Notes: a model not told the origin generated them from the sequence alone. Positions 27,447-35,873 are shown, counted from the stretch's first letter. The stretch: DNA of 64,000 bases from Synechococcus sp. RCC307 (GCA_000063525.1 CT978603.1:1793105-1857104); one strand, 5' to 3'. A program made the numbers and translations.

Positions 27447-27956
27447 CTACTTTCCCAAATGCCCGTCACCGGTGAGCTGCAAGCGCAGCGATTGGGCCTG
27501 CAAGCGGCCCTGCTCACCCTGCAGAGACCAGGCGCCCCAGGCCAATGGGGCATAACCGCGAATCAACATCAGCGCCCCGGACCAGCCCCAATTGAGGTCC
27601 TCCGCCGACGGCATCACCGGTCCGGTGGGGTGGCTATGGGCTGCTCCAAGCAGCTGCCAGTGACGATCACGGCACCAACGCTGGGCTGTCACCAACTCGG
27701 CGGGGTCAATACTGAAACGGTTGCGGCGACTTAACTCTTGGGCTTGATGCGCACCCGGCTGCCAGGCATTGAGGCAGGGCCAGACCCAGTGCACTCGACC
27801 AGGCTCGCCAAGCAGCAGGGCACACCCCTCATTGGGCCAAGCGCTGCGCAAATCGCGCTCAAGAACCATCAGCCAATGCCCATTGAGCTCCAGCAGAGCT
27901 GGTGAAACCGGTTGGGGCTCGATAACTTGACCAGCAGATTCATTTCCAACCTCCAT
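27447..27956 (-). CDS. JAB/JAMM (Mov34, M67) metalloprotease
   Basis: A 169-residue protein with the complete JAMM zinc motif: Glu43 (PNEGCALLLG), then His107-Ser-His109 with Ser117 and Asp120 (HSHPTGPVMPSAED). Bacterial members cleave after the terminal glycine of ubiquitin-like sulfur carriers; mycobacterial Mec+ releases cysteine from CysO. It precedes the MoeZ-like gene on the same strand, which supports a joint sulfur-carrier role (inference). The only in-frame start before the first strand is ATG 27956, which shares a CATG with the CurT-like ATG on the other strand; ATG 27869 would remove the first strand. Confidence 0.85.
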   Translation of the reverse strand: MEVGNESAGQVIEPQPVSPALLELNGHWLMVLERDLRSAWPNEGCALLLGEPGRVHWVWPCLNAWQPGAHQAQELSRRNRFSIDPAELVTAQRWCRDRHWQLLGAAHSHPTGPVMPSAEDLNWGWSGALMLIRGYAPLAWGAWSLQGEQGRLQAQSLRLQLTGDGHLGK

Positions 27957-28350
27957 GACGGAGACCACCGAAGTCAAAACTGAGGCGCAGGAGGTGGTCG
28001 CTGAGACGACCGCCGATGGGGGCGTCGACCTGCAAGCCAAGGCAGGCGAGTTCAAGGAGCGCTACGCCGAAGTCCTCGGCAAAATCAACACCGCTCTCGA
28101 CGGCGTCGATTGGAATCAGATGGGCCGGATCGGCAAAGCCGCAGGCATCCTGATCGCCGTGATCGTGGCTCAGATCCTGATCAAAGGGGTTCTGGACACC
28201 ATCAACCTGCTGCCTGTGGTTCCTGGACTGCTGGAACTGCTGGGCCTGGTGGTGGTTGGCAGCTGGAGCTGGAACAACCTGCGCACCAGCACCAAACGCG
28301 AGGAGCTAGTCCAAAGCATCACCAAACTGCGTCAGGAGTACCTGGGCTGA
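27955..28350 (+). CDS. curT: CAAD-domain membrane protein, CurT-like
   Basis: A 131-residue protein with an acidic Thr/Glu-rich N-terminus (residues 1-30), an amphipathic stretch (EFKERYAEVLGKINTAL), and two closely spaced membrane helices (about 65-83 and 88-106) joined by LLPVVPGL, then LRTSTKREEL and a C-terminal amphipathic helix. This is the CURT1/CAAD pattern; CurT bends thylakoid membranes in Synechocystis. Other CAAD proteins exist, so orthology is likely rather than certain. The start codon overlaps the divergent JAB gene start. Confidence 0.8.
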   Translation: MTETTEVKTEAQEVVAETTADGGVDLQAKAGEFKERYAEVLGKINTALDGVDWNQMGRIGKAAGILIAVIVAQILIKGVLDTINLLPVVPGLLELLGLVVVGSWSWNNLRTSTKREELVQSITKLRQEYLG

Positions 28351-28353
28351 GGC

Positions 28354-29190
28354 TCAGAGCAACCGCAATAACGCCTCAACACTGCGGCGGCTCTGATCGA
28401 TATAGGAGCCGCCAAACAGGTTGGCGTGATTGAGGAGATGGAAAAGGTTGTAAGCGATGAGCCGCTGCTCAGCTCCTGCTGGCAGCGGCCATTGGTCGTT
28501 GTAGGCCGCAAAAAAAGCCTCAGGCAAACCGCCAAACATTCGGGCCATGGCCAGGTCCACCTCGCGATCGCTGTAGGAAACCGCAGGGTCATAGAGGCAG
28601 GGGCGGCCATCACGAAGCACGCCCGCGTTGCCAGGCCAAAGGTCGCCATGCACCAAACATGGCTCTGGTTGGTGCTGCTCCAGCCAAGGCGGCAACATCT
28701 CCAGCAACCTCTCGCTCTGGGGCCACCACAGACCTTGGGCCTCAAGCCGCTGGAATTGATCGGCCAAACGCTGCTGGCAAAAGAACGCTCCCCAGCTGCG
28801 TTGCCAGCCTCCGCGCTGGATCCCAGCACCGATCCAACGGTCGTCATGCCAACCAAACAATCCAGGGGCGGGTGTGAGCTCCAGGCTGCGCCGATGCAGC
28901 TGGGCTAGGCCGCGACCAAGGCGCTCCCAGCCGGCGCGGTCGCCTCCAGCCAAATCGAGCCAATCGAGTACCAACAGGGCCCGCCCGCGGGCCAAACCCA
29001 GGGCCAAGGGTCTTGGCAGCACCAGGGAGTCGGCGCAGGGGATCAAGGCTTGCAAGCCTTCGGCCTCCGCTTGCAACCGCTCGATCTGATCAGCCGCAAG
29101 CCATTTGCAAAACAAGCGACCCCTGGCGTGCTCAGCACTGACCCCTTGCTGCTGCAGCCAGGACTGCAGATCAAAGCTGCTCTCGCTCAA
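28354..29190 (-). CDS. Fructosamine-3-kinase-like protein
   Basis: A 278-residue kinase-fold protein. FN3K-family proteins phosphorylate ketosamines (fructosamine, ribulosamine) on glycated proteins so that the adduct falls off. Family motifs are LVHGDLWPGNAGVL (catalytic loop with Asp), YDPAVSYSDREVDLAM (metal-binding loop), GLFGWHDDRWIG and YNLFHLLNHANLFGGSY at the C-terminus. No ATG or GTG precedes the domain; TTG 29190 (MSESSFDLQSW) is the only reasonable start. Convergent with the CurT-like gene (three-base gap), divergent from crtD. Confidence 0.88.
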   Translation of the reverse strand: MSESSFDLQSWLQQQGVSAEHARGRLFCKWLAADQIERLQAEAEGLQALIPCADSLVLPRPLALGLARGRALLVLDWLDLAGGDRAGWERLGRGLAQLHRRSLELTPAPGLFGWHDDRWIGAGIQRGGWQRSWGAFFCQQRLADQFQRLEAQGLWWPQSERLLEMLPPWLEQHQPEPCLVHGDLWPGNAGVLRDGRPCLYDPAVSYSDREVDLAMARMFGGLPEAFFAAYNDQWPLPAGAEQRLIAYNLFHLLNHANLFGGSYIDQSRRSVEALLRLL

Positions 29191-29252
29191 CGCCCTGAGT
29201 TCCCAGACTGTGCTGCAGCAAGCCTGGCGGAACGACCCTGAGCTCAACAGAT

Positions 29253-30737
29253 GTGGTGGTGTTAGGGGCCGGAATCGCCGGCCTGACCGCGGCAGCGCTG
29301 CTGGCCCGTCAGGGCTGTGACGTGGTGCTGCTGGAAGCCCACCACCAAAGCGGTGGCTGCGCCGGCACTTTTCAGCGTGGCCCTTACACCTTCGATGCCG
29401 GAGCCACCCAGGTGGCTGGCTTCGAGCCAGGCGGCAGCCATCAACGCCTGTTTGCCGTGCTGGGGGTGCCGCTGCCGCAGGCCACACCCCTTGACCCCGG
29501 CTGCGTGGTGGATCTCGCCGATGGGCACCAGCCCGTTCGAATTTGGAGAGATCCAGAACGTTGGAGGCAGGAACGCGAGCAACAATTCCCAGGCAGTGAG
29601 CGCTTCTGGCAGCTCTGCCAGCGATTGCACGCCAGCAACTGGGCCTTCGCTGCGCGCCGTCCGGTGCTCCCGCCTCGCAACGGCTGGGATCTCCACCAGC
29701 TGCTGGGAGCCATCGGCCCCGGCAATGTGCTCAGCGGGCTGCTCACTGCAGCCACGGTGGCCGACCTCTTGCGGCTCTGCGGCTGCAGCGGCCCTAGGCA
29801 CCAGCGGCTGCGTCGGTTTTTGGATCTGCAGCTGAAGCTTTATTCCCAAGAGCCGGCCGATCGCACCGCAGCGCTCTACGGGGTCACGGTGCTGGCGATG
29901 GTGCAGGAGCCCCTCGGGCTTTGGCACTTGCACGGCTCAATGCAAGCGCTCAGCAACAGCCTGGAAAGAGCTCTGCACCAAGCCGGCGGTGAGCTGCGCC
30001 TGCGGCATCGGGTGGAGACCCTGCAAACCACCAACGACGGCTGGCAGGTGCAGGGGTTAGGGCCCAAGGGGCAGAGCTTTTCTATCGGGGCTACCGATGT
30101 GGTGTGCAGCCTGCCGCCCCAAAGCTTGCCCAACTTGCTGGGCGATCAAATGCCAACAGGACTGCAGCGGCGGGTGGAAGGGCTAGGTGATCCCTCCGGA
30201 GCCTTGGTGCTCTATGGCGCAGTGGCACGCGATGCCCTGCCCGCTGACTGCCCATCACACCTGCAATTGGATTGGCAACAGCCCGGCTCACTGTTCATCT
30301 CCATTAGCCAAGAGGGCGATGGCCGCGCTCCAGCAGGGCAAGCAACGGTGATCGCCAGCGTGTTCACTAGCGCCAAATGCTGGTTTGAGCTTGAGCCTGC
30401 GGCCTACATAACAGCCAAAGCCGAAGCCCAACAGGGCATTGAGGCAGGTCTGAAACAACTGCTCGGCCTTCAAGACAGTCACTGGCTGCACCGCGAGCTG
30501 GCCACACCGCGAGGATTTGCGCGCTGGACAGGCCGCCCCTTTGGCTTCGTTGGCGGCATCGGTCAGGCACCGGATCGCTTTGGCCCCTTCGGCCTGGCAA
30601 GCCGCAGCCCCTTAGCCGGGCTCTGGCTCTGCGGTGATGCGATCTATCCCGGCGAAGGAACCGCTGGGGTGAGCCTCTCAGCAGAGATGGCAGTGCGTCA
30701 GTTGCTCGCTCAAAGGAACGAAGGCCGAACGGCTTGA
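29253..30737 (+). CDS. crtD: C-3',4' carotenoid desaturase-like FAD enzyme
   Basis: A 494-residue FAD-dependent oxidoreductase of the phytoene-desaturase/CrtISO superfamily. It begins directly with the dinucleotide-binding strand VVVLGAGIAGLTAAALLARQG, then AHHQSGGCAGTF, and ends with LWLCGDAIYPGEGTAGVSLS. Length and motif spelling fit cyanobacterial CrtD, which desaturates the end of carotenoid chains in myxoxanthophyll-type synthesis; CrtH-like isomerase is the alternative. The start is one of three consecutive GTG codons (29253-29261); a CTG at 29238 would restore the usual few residues before the strand. The 3' end overlaps tyrA by 28 bases. Confidence 0.8.
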   Translation: MVVLGAGIAGLTAAALLARQGCDVVLLEAHHQSGGCAGTFQRGPYTFDAGATQVAGFEPGGSHQRLFAVLGVPLPQATPLDPGCVVDLADGHQPVRIWRDPERWRQEREQQFPGSERFWQLCQRLHASNWAFAARRPVLPPRNGWDLHQLLGAIGPGNVLSGLLTAATVADLLRLCGCSGPRHQRLRRFLDLQLKLYSQEPADRTAALYGVTVLAMVQEPLGLWHLHGSMQALSNSLERALHQAGGELRLRHRVETLQTTNDGWQVQGLGPKGQSFSIGATDVVCSLPPQSLPNLLGDQMPTGLQRRVEGLGDPSGALVLYGAVARDALPADCPSHLQLDWQQPGSLFISISQEGDGRAPAGQATVIASVFTSAKCWFELEPAAYITAKAEAQQGIEAGLKQLLGLQDSHWLHRELATPRGFARWTGRPFGFVGGIGQAPDRFGPFGLASRSPLAGLWLCGDAIYPGEGTAGVSLSAEMAVRQLLAQRNEGRTA

Positions 30738-31576
30738 GCCGAGGCCAACGCCTGCTGTAACCCCGTCCAGTCCTGCCCCTCCACCTGCTCAGCCAAGTGG
30801 TGCAAAGCCTTGCTGTAGGCAGCCAAGGCCTGCTGAACAGCCTCACGGTTGCAGCGAGCCATCAGGCTGCCGAGCTCAGGATTGCCCCCACCGATGCGGG
30901 TGGTGTCGGCAAAGCCAGATGAGGCCAATGCTTGCAGCAGTCCCTGGGGCTCGGCTGCCGCGGCGCTCTGCAACAGGGCCGCACTCACCAAAACCGGCAT
31001 GTGCGAAATGAAGGCCACCGCCCGGTCGTGCTCTGCCGGATCGCACTCGAGCACGGTGCTTCCCAGGTCTTGGCCAAGCGCGCGGGCCATCTCCAGATCA
31101 GCGGCGCTCTCCTGCCCACTGGGGGTGATCACCCAGGGGCGCCCGTGAAACAACCCAGCCACACCAGCCTCAACACCCGCTTCGGCGGTGCCAGCCATGG
31201 GATGACAACCCACAAACCTTGGCAACTGGGGCTGCCAGGCAGCCAGCACCGGCTGCTTCACCGAACCGGTATCAAGCACCAACGCCTCTGGTGGGAGCGC
31301 CTGCAGCAGGGCCGCCTTTGGCTCCACCAACTGATTGAGCGGCAACGCCAACAACACCAAACCGCAACCATGCAGGCAGCTCAAATCACTGGAGGCCTCA
31401 TCCACCAAGCCCCGTTCCAAGGCACGCTCCACCGAGCTCTGGCGATGGGCCACGCCCACCACCCGATGGCCGCGCTGCCGCAGGTCCAATCCCAACGAGC
31501 CACCAATCAGCCCGAGCCCCACCACGCCAATGGCTTGACCAGCCAGACAGTCGGCCAACGACCTTGCAGTTGTCAT
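30710..31576 (-). CDS. tyrA: Prephenate/arogenate dehydrogenase
   Basis: Oxidises arogenate or prephenate in tyrosine synthesis; cyanobacterial forms are usually arogenate-specific with NADP. The 288-residue protein has the Rossmann motif GVVGLGLIGGSLGLDLRQRG, DTGSVKQPVL, CHPMAGTAEAGV with the catalytic His, and FISHMPVLVSAAL. No chorismate-mutase or ACT domain is fused. ATG 31576 is preferred; GTG 31585 adds three residues. The 3' end overlaps crtD tail to tail. Confidence 0.92.
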   Translation of the reverse strand: MTTARSLADCLAGQAIGVVGLGLIGGSLGLDLRQRGHRVVGVAHRQSSVERALERGLVDEASSDLSCLHGCGLVLLALPLNQLVEPKAALLQALPPEALVLDTGSVKQPVLAAWQPQLPRFVGCHPMAGTAEAGVEAGVAGLFHGRPWVITPSGQESAADLEMARALGQDLGSTVLECDPAEHDRAVAFISHMPVLVSAALLQSAAAAEPQGLLQALASSGFADTTRIGGGNPELGSLMARCNREAVQQALAAYSKALHHLAEQVEGQDWTGLQQALASAQAVRPSFL

Positions 31577-31632
31577 CAAGCGCACCTCCTGCTCAGATCA
31601 GCTTCCTACGATCCGGCAACCCACAGTGGCGG

Positions 31633-33078
31633 ATGCAGGAAGCCCAGGCCCACCACAAGCTCAAGCAGCTGCTGGGCAGCCGGGCTGGCTCCGGGTGGCC
31701 GCATGGGCTGACGCTGACTCGCCTGGTCGCCCGCAGCCTGCGGCGCTCTGACCACAGCCTCTTCCCGATTCGCGAAGGGCAACGCAGCGAGTGGATGCTG
31801 AGCCTGCTGCTGCCAGCCGTCCTGAGCGAAGCGCCGATCGCCCTGGTGGCCAGCGAACCACTGCAACGCCGGCTGCTCCTGCACGAACTACCGCTGCTCC
31901 GCAGTGCCGGCTTGGTGCGCCCCCTCTGGCAAGGCACAACAACTCCCGCAAGTCCCTGCCTCTGGATGCTCTCGCCAGGGGACCTGGTGCAGGTGTGGCA
32001 AAGCAACCAGCTCGGCGAGCACCAGCTGCTGTGCGCAGAAGCAGAACAACTCGAAGAATTGCTGGGCGACGGGCAAGCGGTCCGCATCGAGCCAGAGCAC
32101 TGGGATCAACTCTCCGCCAGCCAGCCACCCTTGCGCGAAGCCTTGGTTCAACTGCATGAGCGCCTCAGCCGGCAACTGCTCAACCGGCCCCTGACACGGC
32201 AGCCCAAACTCGCCATCAGCCGTGAGCAGGAAGCCCCCTTGCGCTTGCTGCTGCAAGGCCGAACCGATCTCCCCGGGCCCTGGCAACGCTGGCTTGATTG
32301 CGGCGATCAGAGCTGGACCAGCTGGGCGATCCCCGATGCAGGGCAACTGCGCTGGAGCTTGGTGCGCCAACCCCTTCAGCCATTGCAAAGTCTCCACGGC
32401 GTGCTCGAGCAGCGCGGTGCCGTCCTGGCTGGCAGCTGGGCACCCGAAGGGGTTCGTCTCGATGCGTTAGGCCTCGACGACCCTGTGGTGATCAGCCTTG
32501 GGGACGCCCAACGGGAGGAGGCACTGCCGCTATTTGCCCCACGCCAACAACCCTTCCCCAACAGCGCCGAATACGCCGGCCACCTGCTCGATCAATGCCG
32601 TCGGCTGGTCTTAGGGCAGGGGGGCTTAAGCATTGTGGTGATCGACGACAACCCGCTACGGCAATGGCTCACCAGCGCCTTAGCAGCGGAATTTGGAAGG
32701 CGTGTGGACCATGAGCAGACGGCGCCAGAGAGCAATGGGGTGGTCGTCTGCCGCTGGCAGTGGTGGCTGCAAAACCATGAGCAACTTCCAGTGCCATGCC
32801 AGTTGGTGGTGGGATCGCTGCCGATAGCGAGCCTGGAAGACCCACTCACCGCAGCCAGGGTGGAAGCCCTGCGCCGCGCCGGCCGCGATTGGTTCCGCGA
32901 ATGGTTATTGCCCGATGCCTGTGATCGCTTGCAGCGAAGCGTTGCGCCCTTACGCGGCCAGCAACCTCAGCCTCGTCTCGCCATCCTCGATGGCCGATTG
33001 CGCAGCCGAAGCTGGGGGCAACAGCTGCTCAGCGCTCTTGAGCCCTGGGAGCGGCTCGAACAACTGAGACCCGATTAG
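31633..33078 (+). CDS. DinG-like helicase-related protein, probably inactive
   Basis: A 481-residue protein. Its C-terminus (QPRLAILDGRLRSRSWGQQLL) matches the end of DinG/XPD-type helicases, and the middle carries the second RecA-like domain (SAEYAGHLLDQCRRLVL, GLSIVVIDDNPLRQWL). The first ATPase domain lacks a Walker A: the position reads IREGQRSEWMLSLLLP with no GKT. A DEAH box and the Fe-S cysteines are also not seen. It may be a non-catalytic DNA-binding or scaffold protein. Start ATG 31633 (MQEAQAHHK); an earlier in-frame start would overlap the divergent tyrA promoter region. Confidence 0.65.
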   Translation: MQEAQAHHKLKQLLGSRAGSGWPHGLTLTRLVARSLRRSDHSLFPIREGQRSEWMLSLLLPAVLSEAPIALVASEPLQRRLLLHELPLLRSAGLVRPLWQGTTTPASPCLWMLSPGDLVQVWQSNQLGEHQLLCAEAEQLEELLGDGQAVRIEPEHWDQLSASQPPLREALVQLHERLSRQLLNRPLTRQPKLAISREQEAPLRLLLQGRTDLPGPWQRWLDCGDQSWTSWAIPDAGQLRWSLVRQPLQPLQSLHGVLEQRGAVLAGSWAPEGVRLDALGLDDPVVISLGDAQREEALPLFAPRQQPFPNSAEYAGHLLDQCRRLVLGQGGLSIVVIDDNPLRQWLTSALAAEFGRRVDHEQTAPESNGVVVCRWQWWLQNHEQLPVPCQLVVGSLPIASLEDPLTAARVEALRRAGRDWFREWLLPDACDRLQRSVAPLRGQQPQPRLAILDGRLRSRSWGQQLLSALEPWERLEQLRPD

Positions 33079-33087
33079 CCTGGTTCT

Positions 33088-33330
33088 ATGGGAGAAGCCA
33101 AACGTCGCGCTCAGCAGGGGTTGCCGCCGCGGGAGCCCAAACGCGAGAGCCCCAAAGACACCTCACCTCGCATCGTCAGCTGGTTTCCGCTGACTCGAAA
33201 CCAGGCCAATCAGTTCGTCAAAGTCACCACCCGCGGCGCCTGGGTGGGCATTGGAGTCCTGGTGGTGTTCTGGATTGTGCTGCGCTTCATTGGCCCTGCA
33301 GCGGGCTGGTGGACCCTCGCTGACGGCTAA
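33088..33330 (+). CDS. DUF2839 family membrane protein
   Basis: An 80-residue protein starting MGEAKRRAQQGLPPRE, the signature of the cyanobacterial and plastid-related DUF2839 family. A basic N-terminal half is followed by one membrane helix (about 50-68, GAWVGIGVLVVFWIVLRFIG). Function unknown. It follows the helicase-like gene by nine bases, probably in one transcript. The end of the coding sequence lies in a 9-bp inverted repeat. Confidence 0.8.
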   Translation: MGEAKRRAQQGLPPREPKRESPKDTSPRIVSWFPLTRNQANQFVKVTTRGAWVGIGVLVVFWIVLRFIGPAAGWWTLADG

Positions 33331-33345
33331 CCCAATCCGTCAGCG
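33318..33345 (+). other. Inverted repeat spanning the DUF2839 stop codon
   Basis: A perfect 9-bp repeat, CGCTGACGG at 33318-33326 and CCGTCAGCG at 33337-33345, with a ten-base loop that contains the TAA stop. There is no T-run. It could stabilise the mRNA 3' end, act as a protein-binding palindrome or be chance. Confidence 0.4.
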
Positions 33346-33431
33346 CTCGCTAACAAGGCCCGAACCGGTAGGTATTTACACCTCCCTGAAAGGGAAGCAA
33401 ACCTTAGAATCTGACAAATAGTCTTAATCCT

Positions 33432-33761
33432 GTGTTCCTGCGACTGGCTGCCCAGTACCAAGACCTGGTCAAGGATTTGGTGCTTACCCTCGAAGCCTTA
33501 GCCGAGGGCCTGAAACAGCAAGGCGTCGCCGCGAGCTGTTACAGCTGCGGCACCGACGGAAGCCACGGCGCTTCATTCGTCGCCGACATGACTGACGGCC
33601 ATGCCGTTCGTTTTTTAGTGACTGGCCTCGGCATCTCCTGGGTTGAAATGCGCAATGGCGTTGAGCTGGTGAAGCTTGAAGGCGCTGAAGCGATCCAAGA
33701 GCTGGATCGCCTCAGCTGCCACCTGCGCAGCCTTCAGCGCAGCGAGGCCGTCGAAGCCTGA
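33432..33761 (+). CDS. DUF1815 family protein
   Basis: A 109-residue soluble protein of a conserved cyanobacterial family of unknown function, recognised by MFLRLAAQYQDLVKDLV, CYSCGTDGSHGASFVADM and VRFLVTGLGISWVEM. The CxxC near residue 37 might bind metal. Start GTG 33432. The gene is convergent with recA, with six bases between the stops. A TTAGAAT sequence at about 33404 could be part of a promoter, but no good -35 is seen. Confidence 0.78.
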   Translation: MFLRLAAQYQDLVKDLVLTLEALAEGLKQQGVAASCYSCGTDGSHGASFVADMTDGHAVRFLVTGLGISWVEMRNGVELVKLEGAEAIQELDRLSCHLRSLQRSEAVEA

Positions 33762-33767
33762 TCCAGC

Positions 33768-34889
33768 TCAGCTGGCTTCGGCTAAGGGCTTGGGAGCCTC
33801 GGCCGGACGCTCAGCTCCTTCCTTGCGCTTGGCGCCAACCGCCGCCAGGGGCTTCATCGAATTGGCCGTCACATCAGCGCCAGCAGTGAGCTTTTGGCGG
33901 GTGAGCTGCTCGATCTCTTGGCAGGCCTCGGGGTTTTGCTCAAGCCAAGTGATGGTGTTGTCGCGGCCCTGGCCAACGTTGTCGCCGTTGTAGCTGTACC
34001 AAGCACCTTTACGGACGACCACGCCGGTTTCCTCAGCGAGATCCAACAGGCATCCCAAGGTGCTGATGCCACGGCCAAACAGGATGTCGAATTCGGCGAT
34101 GCGGAAGGGTGGTGCCACCTTGTTTTTGGCCACCTTGACCTTGGCCCGAATGCCGTACTCCTCCGTGGCGCGCTTGAGGGTCTGAATGCGACGGATATCG
34201 AGACGCACCGAGGCATAGAACTTCAGCGCATTGCCACCGGTGGTGGTTTCTGGATTGCCGTAGGTGACGCCGATCTTGAGCCTGAGCTGGTTGAGGAAGA
34301 TCACTGTGCAACCGGACTTGCCGATGTTGCCGGTGATCTTGCGCATCGCTTGGCTCATCAAACGGGCCTGAGCGCCGACAGCCAGATCACCCATCTCCCC
34401 TTCAATCTCAGCGCGAGGGGTCAACGCCGCAACCGAGTCGACAACCACGAGATCGACAGCCGCTGAACGCACCAGCTGGTCAACGATCTCGAGGGCCATT
34501 TCACCGGTGTCGGGCTGAGACACCAGCAGGTTCTCGATATCCACCCCCAACGAGGCGGCATAGACAGGATCGAGCGCGTGCTCAGCATCCACAAAGGCCG
34601 CCACGCCACCACTCCTTTGCACTTCAGCAATGGCATGCAGGGTGAGGGTGGTTTTACCGGAGCTTTCCGGGCCGTAAATCTCAACGACGCGGCCTTTGGG
34701 GTAACCACCGCCCAGGGCGAGATCCAAGGTGAGCGCGCCGGTGGAGATGGTTTCAACCCGCATACGGGAGGCATCCCCCAAACGCATGATCGAACCCTTG
34801 CCGAAGTTGCGCTCGATCTGATTCAGCACCAGACCCAGGGCCTTTTCACGCTCAGCAGCGGGAGCTTGGTTGGACTTGGGATCGGCCAT
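33768..34889 (-). CDS. recA: RecA recombinase
   Basis: The strand-exchange ATPase and co-protease for LexA. The 373-residue protein has Walker [31 protein letters not shown] (Walker B and L1), [22 protein letters not shown] (motif with L2) and a C-terminus rich in Ala, Glu and Lys. Start ATG 34889 ([10 protein letters not shown]). The 130-base 5' leader region contains a candidate LexA box overlapping a -10 sequence at 35019-35035. Confidence 0.98.
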   Translation of the reverse strand: MADPKSNQAPAAEREKALGLVLNQIERNFGKGSIMRLGDASRMRVETISTGALTLDLALGGGYPKGRVVEIYGPESSGKTTLTLHAIAEVQRSGGVAAFVDAEHALDPVYAASLGVDIENLLVSQPDTGEMALEIVDQLVRSAAVDLVVVDSVAALTPRAEIEGEMGDLAVGAQARLMSQAMRKITGNIGKSGCTVIFLNQLRLKIGVTYGNPETTTGGNALKFYASVRLDIRRIQTLKRATEEYGIRAKVKVAKNKVAPPFRIAEFDILFGRGISTLGCLLDLAEETGVVVRKGAWYSYNGDNVGQGRDNTITWLEQNPEACQEIEQLTRQKLTAGADVTANSMKPLAAVGAKRKEGAERPAEAPKPLAEAS

Positions 34890-35016
34890 GGAGAAAACGG
34901 ATTAGCAGCGGTTAAAGAAGGCGCCCGAAGACGGAATTACCGGGCATCGTGCGATGACAAAAAGCAAGATGCCACGATCGTCGCCCGGTGTTTCGATCGG
35001 CGGTACGCCAGAGAAA

Positions 35017-35787
35017 TTAGTTCGCTTGTACTATAGCGGCTGCGGGCCATTGCGCCAGGGGTTGGTCCAGCGCCTCGGGCTCGAGCAGCTTGATGCCAGA
35101 AGGCAAATCCTGATCATCACCAGGGCGGAGATACCCCCAAGTGACTAGCAAGCAGTGCACGGCATCCAGCGCTGGCAGCGCACGCACAGCCTCCAAGGTC
35201 AAACGCCTGTCCTCCAAAAAGCGCCACGGGCCGTGAGCCGGAGCCTGGGCCAGGAGGCGCTGCAAGACCTCGGGCTTGGGGCCGTCCTCACGGCCATAGA
35301 TCACCTGGGGATGCAGCTGATGACTGCTGAGCAATTCGGCCGTAAAACCAGCACTTTTGGTGGTGAGCACCCCCCAAGGCACGCCGGCAGCGTCAAAACG
35401 TTGCAACGCCTTCAGCATCCAGGGATAGGGACGGTGCAGCGCCAACCAGGCTTGACGATCACTGGCAATGGCCTGCTGGCGAACAGCATCCAAGGCCTCT
35501 GTGAGCTGAAGCTCAGACCAGGCCAACTGCTGCAGGCTGGCGGCCAACGCCGCGGCGTAATCCATGTGGAACGCCGCTAAGGGCTGGCCATGACCAGCGA
35601 TGACAGCGGCCAGCAGCGGCATCTCCCAGCCGTGGTGCACCTGGGGACGCAGTTGGCGAAACGCCTCAGGGACCGCCTGAGGCAACGGCACGCCAGCGGG
35701 CAGCAACTGAGCGGCAGCCCTGCGGGCCGACCACCAGTACTCCTCCATGCCATCGACAATGACGCCGTCGAAATCCGAGATCAGCAC
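35017..35787 (-). CDS. HAD-superfamily hydrolase
   Basis: A 256-residue phosphatase-like protein. The nucleophile Asp is in the opening motif LISDFDGVIVDG, then a helical cap (residues 20-120), GVLTTKS (motif II), GREDGPKPEVLQRLL (motif III lysine) and FLEDRRLTLEAV (acidic motif IV). The substrate is unknown. Start GTG 35787; no ATG is nearby. It sits directly upstream of recA on the same strand, and its last codons contain the candidate recA promoter and LexA box. Confidence 0.85.
   Translation of the reverse strand: MLISDFDGVIVDGMEEYWWSARRAAAQLLPAGVPLPQAVPEAFRQLRPQVHHGWEMPLLAAVIAGHGQPLAAFHMDYAAALAASLQQLAWSELQLTEALDAVRQQAIASDRQAWLALHRPYPWMLKALQRFDAAGVPWGVLTTKSAGFTAELLSSHQLHPQVIYGREDGPKPEVLQRLLAQAPAHGPWRFLEDRRLTLEAVRALPALDAVHCLLVTWGYLRPGDDQDLPSGIKLLEPEALDQPLAQWPAAAIVQAN
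35019..35035 (-). promoter_or_regulatory. Candidate LexA box and -10 of recA
   Basis: On the minus strand the sequence reads TATAGTACAAGCGAACT. TATAGT fits a -10 hexamer, and AGTACAAGCGAACT matches the cyanobacterial LexA-box pattern RGTAC-N3-DGTWCB except at two positions. It lies 130-146 bases upstream of the recA start, inside the 3' end of the HAD gene. No strong -35 is visible. Binding is inferred, not shown. Confidence 0.45.
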
Positions 35788-35801
35788 TGGGATCTAAAAA
35801 A

Positions 35802-35873
35802 CTGGGCCGCTAGGATTCGAACCTAGGAATGGCGGGACCAAAACCCGCTGCCTTACCACTTGGCGACGGCCCA
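35802..35873 (-). tRNA. trnQ: tRNA-Gln (TTG)
   Basis: A 72-base cloverleaf: acceptor TGGGCCG / CGGCCCA with the T1-A72 pair typical of tRNA-Gln, anticodon stem GCGGG/CCCGC with loop TTTTGGT giving TTG, T-loop TTCGAAT, discriminator G. CCA is not encoded. Confidence 0.96.

Noticed and set aside
26364-27734. 456-codon + strand open frame opposite the MoeZ-like and JAB genes
   Set aside because: The minus-strand genes have complete catalytic motifs; the + frame has no recognisable domain or start context.
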